From Nostocoides sp. (lineage in GTDB: Bacteria; Actinomycetota; Actinomycetes; Actinomycetales; Dermatophilaceae), in NCBI GenBank assembly GCA_016702415.1, contig JADJEA010000001.1, forward strand, positions 725,001 through 789,000: DNA of 64,000 bases. Reading direction: 5' to 3'. Of the stretch, positions 32,800 to 41,881 are shown in pieces. Below the pieces are notes generated by a model. The model was not told the DNA's origin, made no database searches, and saw nothing but the letters and a program-made list of their open reading frames with translations. The position numbers and the translations under genes are program-made. The stretch's first letter is position 1, and each line of letters starts with the position of its first letter.

Positions 32800-33030
32800 A
32801 TGAATCGTATGCCCGCACCCCCGCGCCGCCGCCTGCGCCCGCGGTTCGGCCGGTTCATCGGGACCGGTGCCGCGGTCGGAATCCTGGTCGGGATCGGGAT
32901 TGCCCGGGCCACCGCCGATCCGGCCGGGTACAGCGCGCGGACGACCTACGGGTATATGGCAATCTTCTGCGCCTTGGTGGGGGCACTGGTCGCCGCTGTG
33001 GTCGCCGCGGTCGTTGCCGGGCGGGACTGA
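32800..33030 (+). CDS. Small two-helix membrane protein
   Basis: 76 residues from ATG 32800 with GGAGGAAA upstream. The N-terminus is strongly basic (PPRRRLRPRF), followed by two hydrophobic helices (about residues 19-36 and 51-74), placing the N-terminus inside. No domain is recognised. It lies 156 bases before arfA on the same strand and may be part of the same envelope locus, but nothing in the sequence proves it. Confidence 0.65.
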   Translation: MNRMPAPPRRRLRPRFGRFIGTGAAVGILVGIGIARATADPAGYSARTTYGYMAIFCALVGALVAAVVAAVVAGRD

Positions 33031-33186
33031 GCCTGGAGGGAATGGGCGCCGGCCCCCGGCCGGAAGTCCGGGAAGTTGTCAGCGCCACTGCCATGCCTCC
33101 CGACCTTTGTCGGCCCGGGCACGTATGTTGATCCGTGAGGACGCGAGGTGCGTCCCTGGCCTGCTGTGCCCGGACGGGAGTTGAGG

Positions 33187-34257
33187 ATGAGCAACGGCGG
33201 TGAGCCCGGCGGCACGGGGAGCCCCAGCCGCTGGCAGGCGGACGTGGGTGAACGAGTTCACGAAGGTGAAGTCCACACGCGATGGGTCGAGGAGACCCGT
33301 CGGTATCGTCGGCCGATCGGCGGGTGGTGGTGGCTGGCGCTCTTCCTCGTGCCGGCGATATTGGCCCTGATGGGGTCGGCCTTCGGCGGCAGTGACGACA
33401 AGAAGGCATCGTCGACGGGTTCGTCCTCGTCCAGCACGTCGGGGTCCGCCAGCGGCACCGGCACGGGCGGGAGTTCGACCTCCTCCGGCACCTCAGGCAG
33501 CGTCCCGACGTCGAGCGTCACGCTCGCCTCGGCACCCTTTGCCGTGACTCGAGGGAGTGACGGGGTCACGGTGTCGGCCGATGTTCCCGATGCGACCGCT
33601 GGTCAGGCCCTCGTCAAGGCGGTCAAGGAGGCACTCCCGGACGCCACTGTCATCGACAAGACGAGCGTGGTCCCCGGCGCCTCTGCCCCGGATGCGCGGG
33701 CAGTGGGGGCATCGGTCGCCGCCCTCTCATCGGTGAAGGATTTCGGCATCGGCTACGACCGCAAGGGCCTCACCATCGTCGGCACCGCAGCGGACGACAA
33801 CGCCAAGAAGGCGGCGGTCGAGGCGCTGACCAAGGCGTGGCCGGCCGGCGCCAACCCGGCCGTGGTCTTGGGCGTGGGCACGGACGCGGCGGCCAGCTGC
33901 CCCGTGCTCGGCGATTGGATTCGCGTCGAGGTCGCCCGCGCGACGACGGTGACCTTCCCCAATGGCGGCGCTGCTGTTCCGGCGGACTTGAAGGCGGCAC
34001 TGGACACGATCGCCCCGAAGGTCAAGGGGTGCCCGGGGACGAAGCTCGCCGTGACGGGCTACACCGACAAGACGGGCACGGATTCCGGCAACCAGGCCCT
34101 GAGCAAGCAACGCGCCCAAGCCGTCGCCGACTATCTCGCCTCACTGGGCGTGGACAAGCAGTCGATGGTCGTGACCGGAAAGGGATCGGCCGACCCAATC
34201 GTCGACAAGGATGTCGCGCCGGTGAACCGCCGCGTCGAGATCACCGTGGTGAAGTGA
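33187..34257 (+). CDS. arfA: ArfA/OmpATb-like OmpA-family channel protein
   Basis: 356 residues from ATG 33187 (TTGAGG upstream). Order: cytoplasmic N-terminus, one membrane helix (about residues 46-67, WWWLALFLVPAILALM), a Ser/Gly/Thr-rich linker (about 75-112), a BON-like region with two alpha/beta repeats (about 125-225), then an OmpA C-terminal peptidoglycan-binding domain (about 245-356) with TGYTDKTGTDSGNQALSKQR and NRRVEITVV. In Mycobacterium tuberculosis ArfA (Rv0899) is encoded with ArfB and ArfC and supports growth at acid pH; the same three-gene order is seen here. Localisation is membrane-anchored, facing the wall. Confidence 0.88.
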   Translation: MSNGGEPGGTGSPSRWQADVGERVHEGEVHTRWVEETRRYRRPIGGWWWLALFLVPAILALMGSAFGGSDDKKASSTGSSSSSTSGSASGTGTGGSSTSSGTSGSVPTSSVTLASAPFAVTRGSDGVTVSADVPDATAGQALVKAVKEALPDATVIDKTSVVPGASAPDARAVGASVAALSSVKDFGIGYDRKGLTIVGTAADDNAKKAAVEALTKAWPAGANPAVVLGVGTDAAASCPVLGDWIRVEVARATTVTFPNGGAAVPADLKAALDTIAPKVKGCPGTKLAVTGYTDKTGTDSGNQALSKQRAQAVADYLASLGVDKQSMVVTGKGSADPIVDKDVAPVNRRVEITVVK

Positions 34258-34264
34258 GGACCTG

Positions 34265-34420
34265 ATGACCGGATTCATCATCGCGTGGCTGTGGTACATC
34301 GTCGCCTTCGCGCTCGGTGCCGTCGCCGCCTGGCTCGCCGCTCGAGCCGTCATCCCCGCAACCAATGACAACGAGGCGTTCGAGGACGTCCCCGAGACCC
34401 GAGCGATCGGAGACCGCTGA
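34265..34420 (+). CDS. arfB: ArfB-like small membrane protein
   Basis: 51 residues, ATG 34265 with GAGGACCTG just upstream, seven bases after arfA. One hydrophobic segment (about residues 3-29, FIIAWLWYIVAFALGAVAAW) precedes an acidic tail (DNEAFEDVPETRAIGD). Size, topology and position match ArfB of the arfABC locus. Its TGA shares a base with the arfC ATG (TGATG), giving tight coupling. Role inferred from mycobacteria: accessory to ArfA. Confidence 0.78.
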   Translation: MTGFIIAWLWYIVAFALGAVAAWLAARAVIPATNDNEAFEDVPETRAIGDR

Positions 34421-36958
34421 TGAAGTGGTGGCTGTTCATCCTGGCGTTCCTGTTGGGCGCCTTGCTGACCTGGATCTACATCGTCCGGCGGGCCACCCGC
34501 GAGGTCCGCATCGTCGAACGTGACCGCATGGTCGAGACCGACGAGATGGACGACGAGGGGTATGCCGACGACCTCCCCCCCGCTGCGTCGACGCCTGCCG
34601 CGCGTCCCGCGGCCGGAGCAGCGGTTGCCGGTGCCACGGCGGGTGTCGCTGCGGCCGCGGCCGCCGCGACGGTCGGCAAGGCGGCCGAGGCGGACGTCAG
34701 CCTGCCTCGGAGCGTCGATGCCGACCTGGATGCCGCTCCGGCGGTGACCCTGCCCCGGGTCGCCGAGCCCACGATCGCCGCGCCCGTCGTCGCTCCCGTG
34801 GCTGCACCGGTCGTCGGCGCGACCACCGGGTCGACCACGACGGACGACGACCTGCTCAGCCTTGACGCCGAGCCCGACGACCTCGACCTCCTGGAGGTTC
34901 CGTCTGCCGGATTCGACCTCGACACGGGGTCCGTCGATCTCGATGCCTCGCCTGCGAATGACGAGGTCGTCGCTCCCGCTGCCGGTGTGAACCTGGATGC
35001 CGGCGGGCTCGACCTTGACGGTGCCGGTTCCATGGACCTGGACGCACCCGGTATGGACCTGGACGCGCCGGGTGGCGTCGACCTGGACGCCCCGGGCTCG
35101 CCGGTGAGGCGGCCACCTACTGCCCCCGGGTGGACCTGGACGCCACTGGCGTCGATCTCGACGCTGGCGGCATCGATCTGGACGCGGGCGGTGTCGCCTT
35201 CGACGCGTCGGCTGCCGCGCCCGCGGTGTCGGCCGTGACGGCGGCGAGCCCGGCGGTCGACCTGGATGCCCCGACCACACCTCGCTCCGACCTCGGTGTC
35301 GGCGCCGTGGATCTGGACGCGGACGGTGGCCTCGACCTTGACGCCCCCGGCGGCGAGATCGACCTGGACGCACCCGCAGCCGACCTTGGCCTGGACCCCG
35401 CCCCCGTCGCCGTGCCTGCGCCTGCTCCGGGGACGACCGACGACGACCTGCTCGACGTCGGCGCCGGCACCGATGACGTCGAGTTGCCTGCCGTCGAGGT
35501 CGCTACCCCGGAGGTTGCGCCGGCCGAGATTGAGCCCGCCGCCGGTGCGGGCGACGTTGCCGGCCTGCTCGACCTCGATGACCCAGATGCCGTCCTGGAC
35601 CTCGATGCGCCCGCAGCGCCCGCGGTCCCCGCGGCACCCGCGCTTGTCGCTGCTGCCGACGAGGCCGTGGTGGCGGCTCCGGCTGCGGTCGCCGCCCCGG
35701 ACGACGAGGTCGAGGTGATCACCGGGGACGTGGCCGACCTCGACGCCGTCGACGTCTCGGGTGGCGTGGACGCTGCCGGTGACGACTCCGGTGGTGTGGA
35801 TACCGCTGGTGTCGATTCCGTTGGTGTCGACTCCGCTGTCGACGCGGCCGCGGACCTCGATGGCGCCCCCGCTGTTCCCGACGTCAGCGTGGCCGATGGT
35901 GTGGTCGATAGTGCGGTCGATAATGCGGCCGCCGACACGCCTGCCGCGGCGGTCGATGCGGAGCCGATCGACGAACCCGTCGTTGCCGGGGCGGCCGACG
36001 TGGGCACCGTGGACACCGGTTCCGCTGAGGCGGCACTGCCCGACGCGACTCCAGCGGTGATCGCCGGTGGCGCTCTAGATGGTCTGGCCGGTGGCGCTTG
36101 GCCGGTGGCGTCCTCGATCTGGACGATCCCGACTCAGCCCTGGCGGGTGCCGAGTCCCTCGGTGGTTCGCAGGCCAATCTCGGCGACAGCGTCGAGGCTG
36201 GCGTGGCCGAAGCTGTCGGCGAGGTGTCCGAGACGGGCGAGGCCGTAGATGCGGGCGCTGCTGCTCCGGCAGCCGCTGCGGACGTCGCGGCTGCGGGCCT
36301 GGTGGCTCATGAGGCTGGCTCCTCCCACGCCGAGGAGATGCTCGACTTCGACCTCGACGCCGCCGGAGACGCCAGCGCCACGCAGGCCGGGCAGGCCCAG
36401 CCCACCGACGCCGCGGGCGTCCAGACGGACGAGAGCGCGTCCCCGCTCGCAGACGGCGCCGCCGGTCTTGTGGCAGCGGCCACCACGGCTCCCACCACGA
36501 CCGCCATCCGCGCCGGACGGTATGCCGACTCCGCCGAGCCGGCCGCCGACGGGTCCGGCCCCGAGGGCTGGGAGGTCAAGGGCAACGAGGACTCGATGCT
36601 CTACCACACCCCGCAGAGCCCCTACTACGGCCGGACCAAGGCCGAGGTGTGGTTCCGCGACGCTGCTGCCGCGGAAGCCGCGGGATTCGCCAGGTGGGAT
36701 TCCCGCGCCAAGGCGAGCGCCGCTGCCTCGCTGGCCGCGACCGCCCCGCCTCCCGGCAAGTACGGCCCGGGGTCGGCGGACGCGGGCTCACGCGGCAAGG
36801 GCCCGGAGGGCTGGGAGGTCAAGGGCAACGAGGACTCGATGCTCTTCCACACCCCGGACAGCCCCTGGTACAAGCGGACGCGGGCCGAGGTCTGGTTCGT
36901 CGACGTCGAGACCGCCAAGGCGGCCGGCTTCGAGCACTGGGATCCCGACCAGCGCTGA
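34420..36958 (+). pseudogene. arfC: ArfC-like protein, sunset-domain variant, expanded by DLDAxG repeats and broken by two frameshifts
   Basis: Frame 1 (34420 to about 35100) starts with a membrane helix, MKWWLFILAFLLGALLTWIY, then a long Asp/Ala/Val-rich region. Frame 2 (about 35124-36084) continues DLDA and VDSVGVD-type repeats. Frame 3 (36099-36958) ends in two sunset domains with EGWEVKGNEDSMLYHTP, YYGRTKAEVWF and a second near-identical copy (about 36556-36690 and 36800-36955). Restoring one frame would give a single protein of about 840 residues, far longer than mycobacterial ArfC (about 175). The second shift is fully explained by a 14-base tandem duplication (36085-36112). The first, near 35090-35130 between two CCCCGGG sequences, is unresolved. 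Either sequencing error or a decaying gene. Confidence 0.75.
36085..36112 (+). repeat. 14-base tandem duplication that shifts the arfC frame
   Basis: tggccggtggcgct (36085-36098) followed by tggccggtggcgtc (36099-36112). Deleting one copy rejoins ALDGLAGG to VLDLDDPDSALAG in one frame. Confidence 0.9.
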
Positions 36959-36970
36959 CCCTCACGCGCG

Positions 36971-37549
36971 TCAGGCCCTGGGTGGCACCGATCCGTCGGT
37001 GCCACCCAGGGCTTTGTCGTCGGCCCGCCGGGCCCGGTAGGCCGCGACGGCATTGCGATTCCCGCACGTCGTCGAGCAGTACCGGCGGGAGCGGTTGCGG
37101 GACAGGTCCAGAACGATCCCGGCGCACGTCTCGTCCGCGCACATCGAGATCCGGGACAGGTCACCGGCGCGAATGACGTCGATCATCGCCATGCTCGTCT
37201 CGACCAGCATCCGATGCGCCAATGGTGCCTCGTCGTCGGACGCGTGGATGTGCCAGCCGACGGGGTCGTGCCGAACGAGGCGGGGGACGGCGGCATACGT
37301 CCACAGGAGGGTATTGATCCGGTCCACGGCCTCATCGACGTCGCTGAGGAGAAGAGCGCGCAACGTCTCCCGTATGCCGCGCACCTCCCCCAACTCGGCG
37401 GCGTCGCCGTCGTGCCGGCCGGTGTACCCGTGGCGGGCGAAGAAGCGCGTGAGGTCGGCGGGGGTGGTCAGGGTGTCGGGCTCGAGGGCGGAGTTCGCCA
37501 ACTCCACGGCAGCCGCCAGGGCCGCGTCGGTGTCATTAGCGAAGACCAC
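36971..37549 (-). CDS. ABATE/CGNR zinc-finger protein
   Basis: 192 residues from GTG 37549; the ribosome site is weak. The N-terminal ABATE helical domain covers about residues 5-135. The C-terminal CGNR zinc finger (about 138-175) reads ISMCADETCAGIVLDLSRN, then RRYCSTTCGNRNAVAAYRAR, with four cysteines in C-x4-C...C-x3-C spacing. Proteins of this family are putative transcriptional regulators. It is divergent from the EamA transporter gene with only 39 bases between starts, so it probably controls that gene. The arfC terminator overlaps its last codons. Confidence 0.9.
   Translation of the reverse strand: MVFANDTDAALAAAVELANSALEPDTLTTPADLTRFFARHGYTGRHDGDAAELGEVRGIRETLRALLLSDVDEAVDRINTLLWTYAAVPRLVRHDPVGWHIHASDDEAPLAHRMLVETSMAMIDVIRAGDLSRISMCADETCAGIVLDLSRNRSRRYCSTTCGNRNAVAAYRARRADDKALGGTDGSVPPRA
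36975..37012. terminator. Terminator hairpin after arfC, overlapping the CGNR gene end
   Basis: Perfect 15-base arms GCCCTGGGTGGCACC (36975-36989) and 36998-37012, 8-base loop, then TTTG. It terminates plus-strand transcription 17 bases after the arfC stop, but also encodes the last residues of the convergent CGNR gene. Confidence 0.75.
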
Positions 37550-37550
37550 G

Positions 37551-37580
37551 TTGACATATTACCGCGCGGCGACATACTGT
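37551..37580 (+). promoter_or_regulatory. Promoter of the EamA transporter gene
   Basis: TTGACA (37551-37556), 16-17 base spacer, CATACT/ATACTG (37573-37579). Expected transcription start is only a few bases before ATG 37589, so the mRNA is near-leaderless. It lies wholly in the 39-base gap shared with the divergent CGNR gene. Confidence 0.65.
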
Positions 37581-37588
37581 CATCGGTC

Positions 37589-38590
37589 ATGGCCGCCATG
37601 ACTCATGACTCTCCCGCGCGCCAAGCCCTGTCCCCGTCAACTGCTCCTCGCCACGGCACCGGCGTCGGGCTCGCGCTGGCTGTCGGCTCGGCCCTCGGGT
37701 TCGCCCTCTCGGGCCCCCTCGCCCGCGGGCTGCTCGACTCCGGCTGGAATCCGGCCAGTGTCGTCACCGTGCGCATGACCGTGGCCGCGCTGGTGTTGCT
37801 CCCGTTCGGCGTGCGCGCCCTGCACGGGGACTGGAGCATCCTGCGGCGCTCGTGGCGGGTCGTCGGGCTCTATGGGGTGCTCGCCGTGGCCGGCGCTCAG
37901 TTCTGCTACTTCTCCGCGGTGGACCACATGGCCGTGGGGCCGGCGTTGCTCATCGAGTACACCGCCCCGGCGGCGGTCGTGCTGTGGCTGTGGGTGATGC
38001 GCGGACAGCGCCCGGGACTGATGACGCTCGCGGGGGCGGCGGTCGCGGCAGCCGGCCTCGTCCTCGTCCTCGACCTCCTCTCGGGGGACGCTCACGTCAG
38101 CCTCGTCGGGGCCTTGTGGTCGCTCGGGGCGATGGTGGGCGCCGCGGCATACTTCATCATCTCGGCGGACACCGACAACGGCCTCCCGCCCATCACCTTG
38201 GCGGCGGCCGGCCTTCTTGTCGGTGCCGGGATCCTCGGGGCGCTGGTGGGGACCGGGGTCCTGCCGGCGGCCGCGGGGAGGGGGAGCGCGGCATACGCGG
38301 GACATCACGTCCCCTGGTGGGTTCCCCTGATCGCGCTCGGCCTGGTGACGGCGGCGATGGCCTACGTTCTCGGGATCGCGGCGACCCGCATCCTCGGCTC
38401 GCGGCTGGCGTCGTTCGTCGCGCTCACCGAGGTCGTGGCCGCGGTGGTGTTCGCGTGGCTCCTCCTGGACGAACTGCCCCGCCCGATCCAGTTGGTGGGC
38501 GGGGCGCTCGTCCTCCTCGGGGTCGTCGGCGTCAAGCTGGGCGAACCCGGCGTGGACGTCGGCCCGGAGCTCGAACTCGACGTCGCCTGA
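37589..38590 (+). CDS. EamA/DMT-family transporter
   Basis: 333 residues from ATG 37589 (a second ATG follows at 37598). About ten membrane helices form two EamA repeats: the first from about residue 27 (LALAVGSALGFALSGPLARG) to about 155 and the second from about 165 (LVGALWSLGAMVGAAAYFII) to about 310 (LVGGALVLLGVVGVKLGE). Proteins of this superfamily mostly export amino acids or metabolites; the substrate is unknown. It is divergent from, and probably regulated by, the CGNR protein. Confidence 0.88.
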   Translation: MAAMTHDSPARQALSPSTAPRHGTGVGLALAVGSALGFALSGPLARGLLDSGWNPASVVTVRMTVAALVLLPFGVRALHGDWSILRRSWRVVGLYGVLAVAGAQFCYFSAVDHMAVGPALLIEYTAPAAVVLWLWVMRGQRPGLMTLAGAAVAAAGLVLVLDLLSGDAHVSLVGALWSLGAMVGAAAYFIISADTDNGLPPITLAAAGLLVGAGILGALVGTGVLPAAAGRGSAAYAGHHVPWWVPLIALGLVTAAMAYVLGIAATRILGSRLASFVALTEVVAAVVFAWLLLDELPRPIQLVGGALVLLGVVGVKLGEPGVDVGPELELDVA

Positions 38591-38593
38591 CCG

Positions 38594-39412
38594 TCACAGC
38601 GCGCCGAAGGTGTCCTGAACCGCGGCGACCACCTGCTCGTGCTCGGCCTGCATCCGCCGCAGGAACGTCTTGGTGCGTTCGTGCTGCGGGTTGTTGATGA
38701 CCTGCGTCGGAGCGCCCTGCTCGACCACGACGCCGCCGTCCATGAAGACGACCCGGTCGGCGACATCGCGGGCGAAACCCATCTCGTGGGTCACGACGAT
38801 CATCGTCATCCCCTCCTTGGCCAGCTCGCGCATGACCGTGAGGACCTCGCCGACGAGTTCGGGGTCGAGGGCCGAGGTGGGCTCATCGAAGAGCATGAGC
38901 TTCGGCCGCATCGCCAGGGCCCGGGCGATCGCGACCCGCTGCTGCTGACCACCGGAGAGTTGGGCCGGGTATGCCGCGGGCTTATCCGCGAGGCCGACCC
39001 GGGCGAGCAACTCCTTGGCCCGGTTGACGGCTTCCGACTTGCTTTCGCCCTTGACCTGCACGGGTGCCTCGATGATGTTGTCGAGGACGTTCTTGTGCGG
39101 GAAGAGGTTGAAACGCTGGAACACCATCCCGATGTCGCGCCGCTGGCGGGCGATCTCCTTGTCGTGGAGGCGATGGAGGTGGCCGTTGCGGTCGGCATAC
39201 CCCATCAGTTCGCCGTCGACCCAGATCCGGCCGCCGTCGATGGTCTCCAACTGGTTGATGCAGCGCAGAAAGGTCGTTTTCCCGGACCCGGAGGGGCCAA
39301 GGAAACAGACGACCTCGCCCTTGTGGACATCCATATCGATGCCCTTGAGGACCTGATTGTCACCGAAAGACTTGGTCACATTCACCGCGTGAACCAGGGG
39401 TGTCTCCGCCAT
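38594..39412 (-). CDS. Polar amino-acid ABC transporter ATP-binding protein (GlnQ type)
   Basis: 272 residues. Walker A GPSGSGKTT (about residues 39-47), Q-loop FQRFNLFPHKNVLDNI (about 98-113), signature LSGGQQQR (about 156), Walker B LMLFDEPTSALDPELVGEVL (about 172-191), H-loop THEMGFARDVADRV (about 210). ATG 39412 shares one base with the permease stop (TGATG). It is the last gene of an SBP-permease-ATPase operon and energises uptake of a polar amino acid, probably glutamine or glutamate type; specificity is not certain. It contains two GTATGCCG-family sites while its two partners contain none. Confidence 0.94.
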   Translation of the reverse strand: MAETPLVHAVNVTKSFGDNQVLKGIDMDVHKGEVVCFLGPSGSGKTTFLRCINQLETIDGGRIWVDGELMGYADRNGHLHRLHDKEIARQRRDIGMVFQRFNLFPHKNVLDNIIEAPVQVKGESKSEAVNRAKELLARVGLADKPAAYPAQLSGGQQQRVAIARALAMRPKLMLFDEPTSALDPELVGEVLTVMRELAKEGMTMIVVTHEMGFARDVADRVVFMDGGVVVEQGAPTQVINNPQHERTKTFLRRMQAEHEQVVAAVQDTFGAL

Positions 39413-40368
39413 CAGTGGTCACCTGCCCGAGCCAGGAGCGCGTCCACTTTGCGGGCCTGCTTCGTCGACGTGGAGGTGCCGAATCCGCGGCCGAAATAGC
39501 GCTCGAGATAGCTCTGCCCGACCATGAGGATCGAGCAGACGATGAGGTACCACAAGGTGGCCGCGACGAAACCGGGCATGATCCGGAAGCTGCGCGATCC
39601 GAACTGGTACGCCTGGTAGTAGAGCTCGGCGATGACCGGGATGGCGGCCAGAAGCGAGGTGTCCTTGACCATTGCGATCGTTTCGTTGCCCGTTGGCGGG
39701 ACGATGACGCGCATGGCTTGGGGCAGGACGATTCGGCGCATCGTCTGGCCCGGTGACATTCCCAGCGCCTGGGCGGCCTCGGCCTGCCCCCGGTCGACCG
39801 ACAGGATGCCCGCGCGGGCGATCTCCGCCATATAGGCGGCTTCGGAGAGGCCCAGACCGAGGATGCCGACCCAGACGGTCGAGGAGAAGTCGTCCCACTT
39901 CAGCGAGGCGAAGGTCAGATCGGTCGATAGGCCGAGGGCGTGGGCGATCTGCTGACCGAACGGGATGCCGATGTCGAACTGCTTGTAGAGGAAGCCGACA
40001 CCGATGCCCATGATCGCGAGCAGCACATAACGAGGCATCGCCCGGAAGAACCACGTATAGGCAAATGCCACGCCACGCAGCACGGGATTGTCCGACAACC
40101 GCATGACCGCCAGGGCGATGCCGAGGCCGATCCCGAGGATCATCGCGCCGATAGTGCCGAGGATGGTGCCCTTCCAGAGGCCGTTGATGACCGCCTTCTG
40201 CTGCATGATCTCGAAGGCATAGGGGAAGTCCCATTTGGGGTTGGTGACCAGCGAACTGACCATCATCGCCAGGAGCAGCGCGATGATCGCGATGGCCACC
40301 CAACGCCCCGGATGCCGGACCGGCCGGGCGTTGATGGCGCCCGGCCGGTCCGAAGTGACGCTCGTCAC
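39412..40368 (-). CDS. Polar amino-acid ABC transporter permease
   Basis: 318 residues from GTG 40368, which overlaps the binding-protein stop (GTGA). The N-terminal membrane segment (WVAIAIIALLLAMMVSSLVT, about residues 23-42) precedes the HisM-type core. The core has FRAMPRYVLLAIMGIGVGF and the EAA loop GQAEAAQALGMSPGQTMRRI followed by VLPQAMRVIVPPTGNETI (about 210-250). A pore-lining segment KDTSLLAAIPV follows. It is longer than usual (220-250) because of the extra N-terminal helix and an insertion around residues 130-150. Confidence 0.93.
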   Translation of the reverse strand: MTSVTSDRPGAINARPVRHPGRWVAIAIIALLLAMMVSSLVTNPKWDFPYAFEIMQQKAVINGLWKGTILGTIGAMILGIGLGIALAVMRLSDNPVLRGVAFAYTWFFRAMPRYVLLAIMGIGVGFLYKQFDIGIPFGQQIAHALGLSTDLTFASLKWDDFSSTVWVGILGLGLSEAAYMAEIARAGILSVDRGQAEAAQALGMSPGQTMRRIVLPQAMRVIVPPTGNETIAMVKDTSLLAAIPVIAELYYQAYQFGSRSFRIMPGFVAATLWYLIVCSILMVGQSYLERYFGRGFGTSTSTKQARKVDALLARAGDH

Positions 40369-41297
40369 GAGTTCACCGGTGGGTTGACGGCGAAGTCGTT
40401 GATGGCGCCATCCTGCGTCTTCCACTTGGCCAGGACCTGGTCGTAGGTGCCGTCCGCCTTGAGTGCCTTCAGCGCCTCGACGATGGCGGCGGCGAAGTCG
40501 TCGGAGCCCGTCTTGGGCAGGACGTAGCCGTAGGGCGCAGAGTCGTACTGCGACCCGAGGGTCTCCAGCTGGCCCTGGGTGTCGTCGACGGCCGCGAGCG
40601 CCGGCGGGAGGTCGACGAGCATGGCGTCGGCCTTGCCGGACACGACCATGGTCGTGACCTTGCCCTGGTCGGAGTCGATGAGGACGTTGATCGCCTTGCC
40701 GCCGCCGTCGGTGCACTTCTTGCTGCGGGCGTTGATGTCGTCGACCTGGACGGTGCCCTTCTGGACGGCGATATTGAGCCCGCAGGCGTTCTCGGGGTCG
40801 ACCTTGCTCGGGTTGCCCTTCTGGGTGACCCACTGGGTGCCGGCGGCGAAGTAGCTGACCATGGTCGCCTCCTTCTCGCGGTCCTTGTTGACCGTGAAGG
40901 AGGAGATCCCCATGTCGTACTTGCCCGAGTTGACGCCGAGGATGATCGCGTCGAAGCTCGACGGCACCCATTCGGTCTTGAGACCGAACTTGGCTGCCAC
41001 CGCATTGAAGAGGTCGACATCCATGCCGATGACGGTCTTGCCGTCGGCGTCGAGGTATTCATTGGGCTTGTAGGTCGCGTCGGTGCCGATCTTGATCACG
41101 CCCGCGCTCTTGATGGCCGCAGGGACCTTCGCGGCGAGGGCGGCGTCCACGGTGGCCGAGGCCGAGGAGGTGGTGGAACTCTGCCCGGCTGAGGACGAAC
41201 TCGACGAGGTCGAGAGCGAGTCGGACCCGCAGGCGGAGAGGCCGAGCGCGAGGGAGCTCAGGCCCACGAAGGACAGGACGGTGGTACGACGCAACAC
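40365..41297 (-). CDS. Polar amino-acid ABC transporter substrate-binding lipoprotein
   Basis: 310 residues from GTG 41297 with GGAGG upstream. A lipoprotein signal ends in the lipobox LGLSACG (Cys about 23), followed by a Ser-rich tether (about residues 26-48). The family 3 solute-binding fold shows IKIGTDATYKPNEYLDADGK (about 68-87), VIGMDVDLFNAVAAKFGL, and SGKADAMLVDLPPALAAV. It captures an amino acid outside the membrane for the permease and ATPase that follow. Paired Cys in NACGLNI and KKCTDGG may form a disulfide. Confidence 0.94.
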   Translation of the reverse strand: MLRRTTVLSFVGLSSLALGLSACGSDSLSTSSSSSSAGQSSTTSSASATVDAALAAKVPAAIKSAGVIKIGTDATYKPNEYLDADGKTVIGMDVDLFNAVAAKFGLKTEWVPSSFDAIILGVNSGKYDMGISSFTVNKDREKEATMVSYFAAGTQWVTQKGNPSKVDPENACGLNIAVQKGTVQVDDINARSKKCTDGGGKAINVLIDSDQGKVTTMVVSGKADAMLVDLPPALAAVDDTQGQLETLGSQYDSAPYGYVLPKTGSDDFAAAIVEALKALKADGTYDQVLAKWKTQDGAINDFAVNPPVNS

Positions 41298-41484
41298 GAG
41301 AGGGGCCTCCAGACGACGGACAGCGATGCCGGGCCCGGTATGCCGTGCCCAGGCGCGAGCGTAACCCGCACCGTTCGGGTCAGACCAGGGCGCGCGTGGT
41401 CACGAATCGGTTGCCGGCCCGCCGACGGGGACCGAGCGGAGCGGCATACGGCCCTCTGTCGGCGGGGACTGTCACTATGGAGGC

Positions 41485-41877
41485 ATGCAGAACATGCTCA
41501 TCAAGGTCGGCATCAACGCTGTCGCGCTCTGGGTCGCCGCCCTCGTCGTCCAAGGGGTCCGGCTCGGTGAGGACGCCTCGAAGCTCTCGACACGACTGCT
41601 GACCATCGTGTTGGTCGCCGCTGTCTTCGGCATCGTCAACGCCGTCGTCAAGCCGATCGCGACGTTCTTCTCGTTCCCGGCGATCGTCTTGACCCTGGGG
41701 CTGTTCACGTTCGTCGTCAACGCGTTCATGCTCCAGATCACCGAATGGGTTTGCCACGGGCTGGGGCTGGACTTCAGCATCGACCATTTCTTCTGGAATG
41801 CCGTCATGGCGGCGTTGGTGATCACCCTCGTCTCCATGCTGCTTAATTTCCTCTTGCCCGAGCACGACAACCGCTGA
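41485..41877 (+). CDS. Phage holin family 4-type membrane protein
   Basis: 130 residues from ATG 41485 with GGAGG upstream. Four hydrophobic helices and the conserved pattern TIVLVAAVFGIVNAVVKPIA (about residues 39-58) and LGLFTFVVNAFMLQITEWV. Members are ordinary chromosomal membrane proteins despite the name, found widely in actinomycetes and cyanobacteria. No phage genes are nearby, so lysis is unlikely. It lies four bases before hisC and is probably co-transcribed. Confidence 0.88.
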   Translation: MQNMLIKVGINAVALWVAALVVQGVRLGEDASKLSTRLLTIVLVAAVFGIVNAVVKPIATFFSFPAIVLTLGLFTFVVNAFMLQITEWVCHGLGLDFSIDHFFWNAVMAALVITLVSMLLNFLLPEHDNR

Positions 41878-41881
41878 CGCG

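Noticed and set aside
31167..33131. 654-residue plus-strand frame opposite the M1 peptidase
   Set aside because: Zinc motif and signal peptide are on the minus strand; the plus frame is Arg/Gly/Asp-rich shadow.
33055..33186. Possible riboswitch in the arfA leader
   Set aside because: Partial pairing (CCGGGCAC / GTGCCCGG) is visible, but no known riboswitch core is recognised.
41485..41877. Prophage remnant suggested by holin-family protein
   Set aside because: The family is a common chromosomal membrane protein and no other phage gene is nearby.
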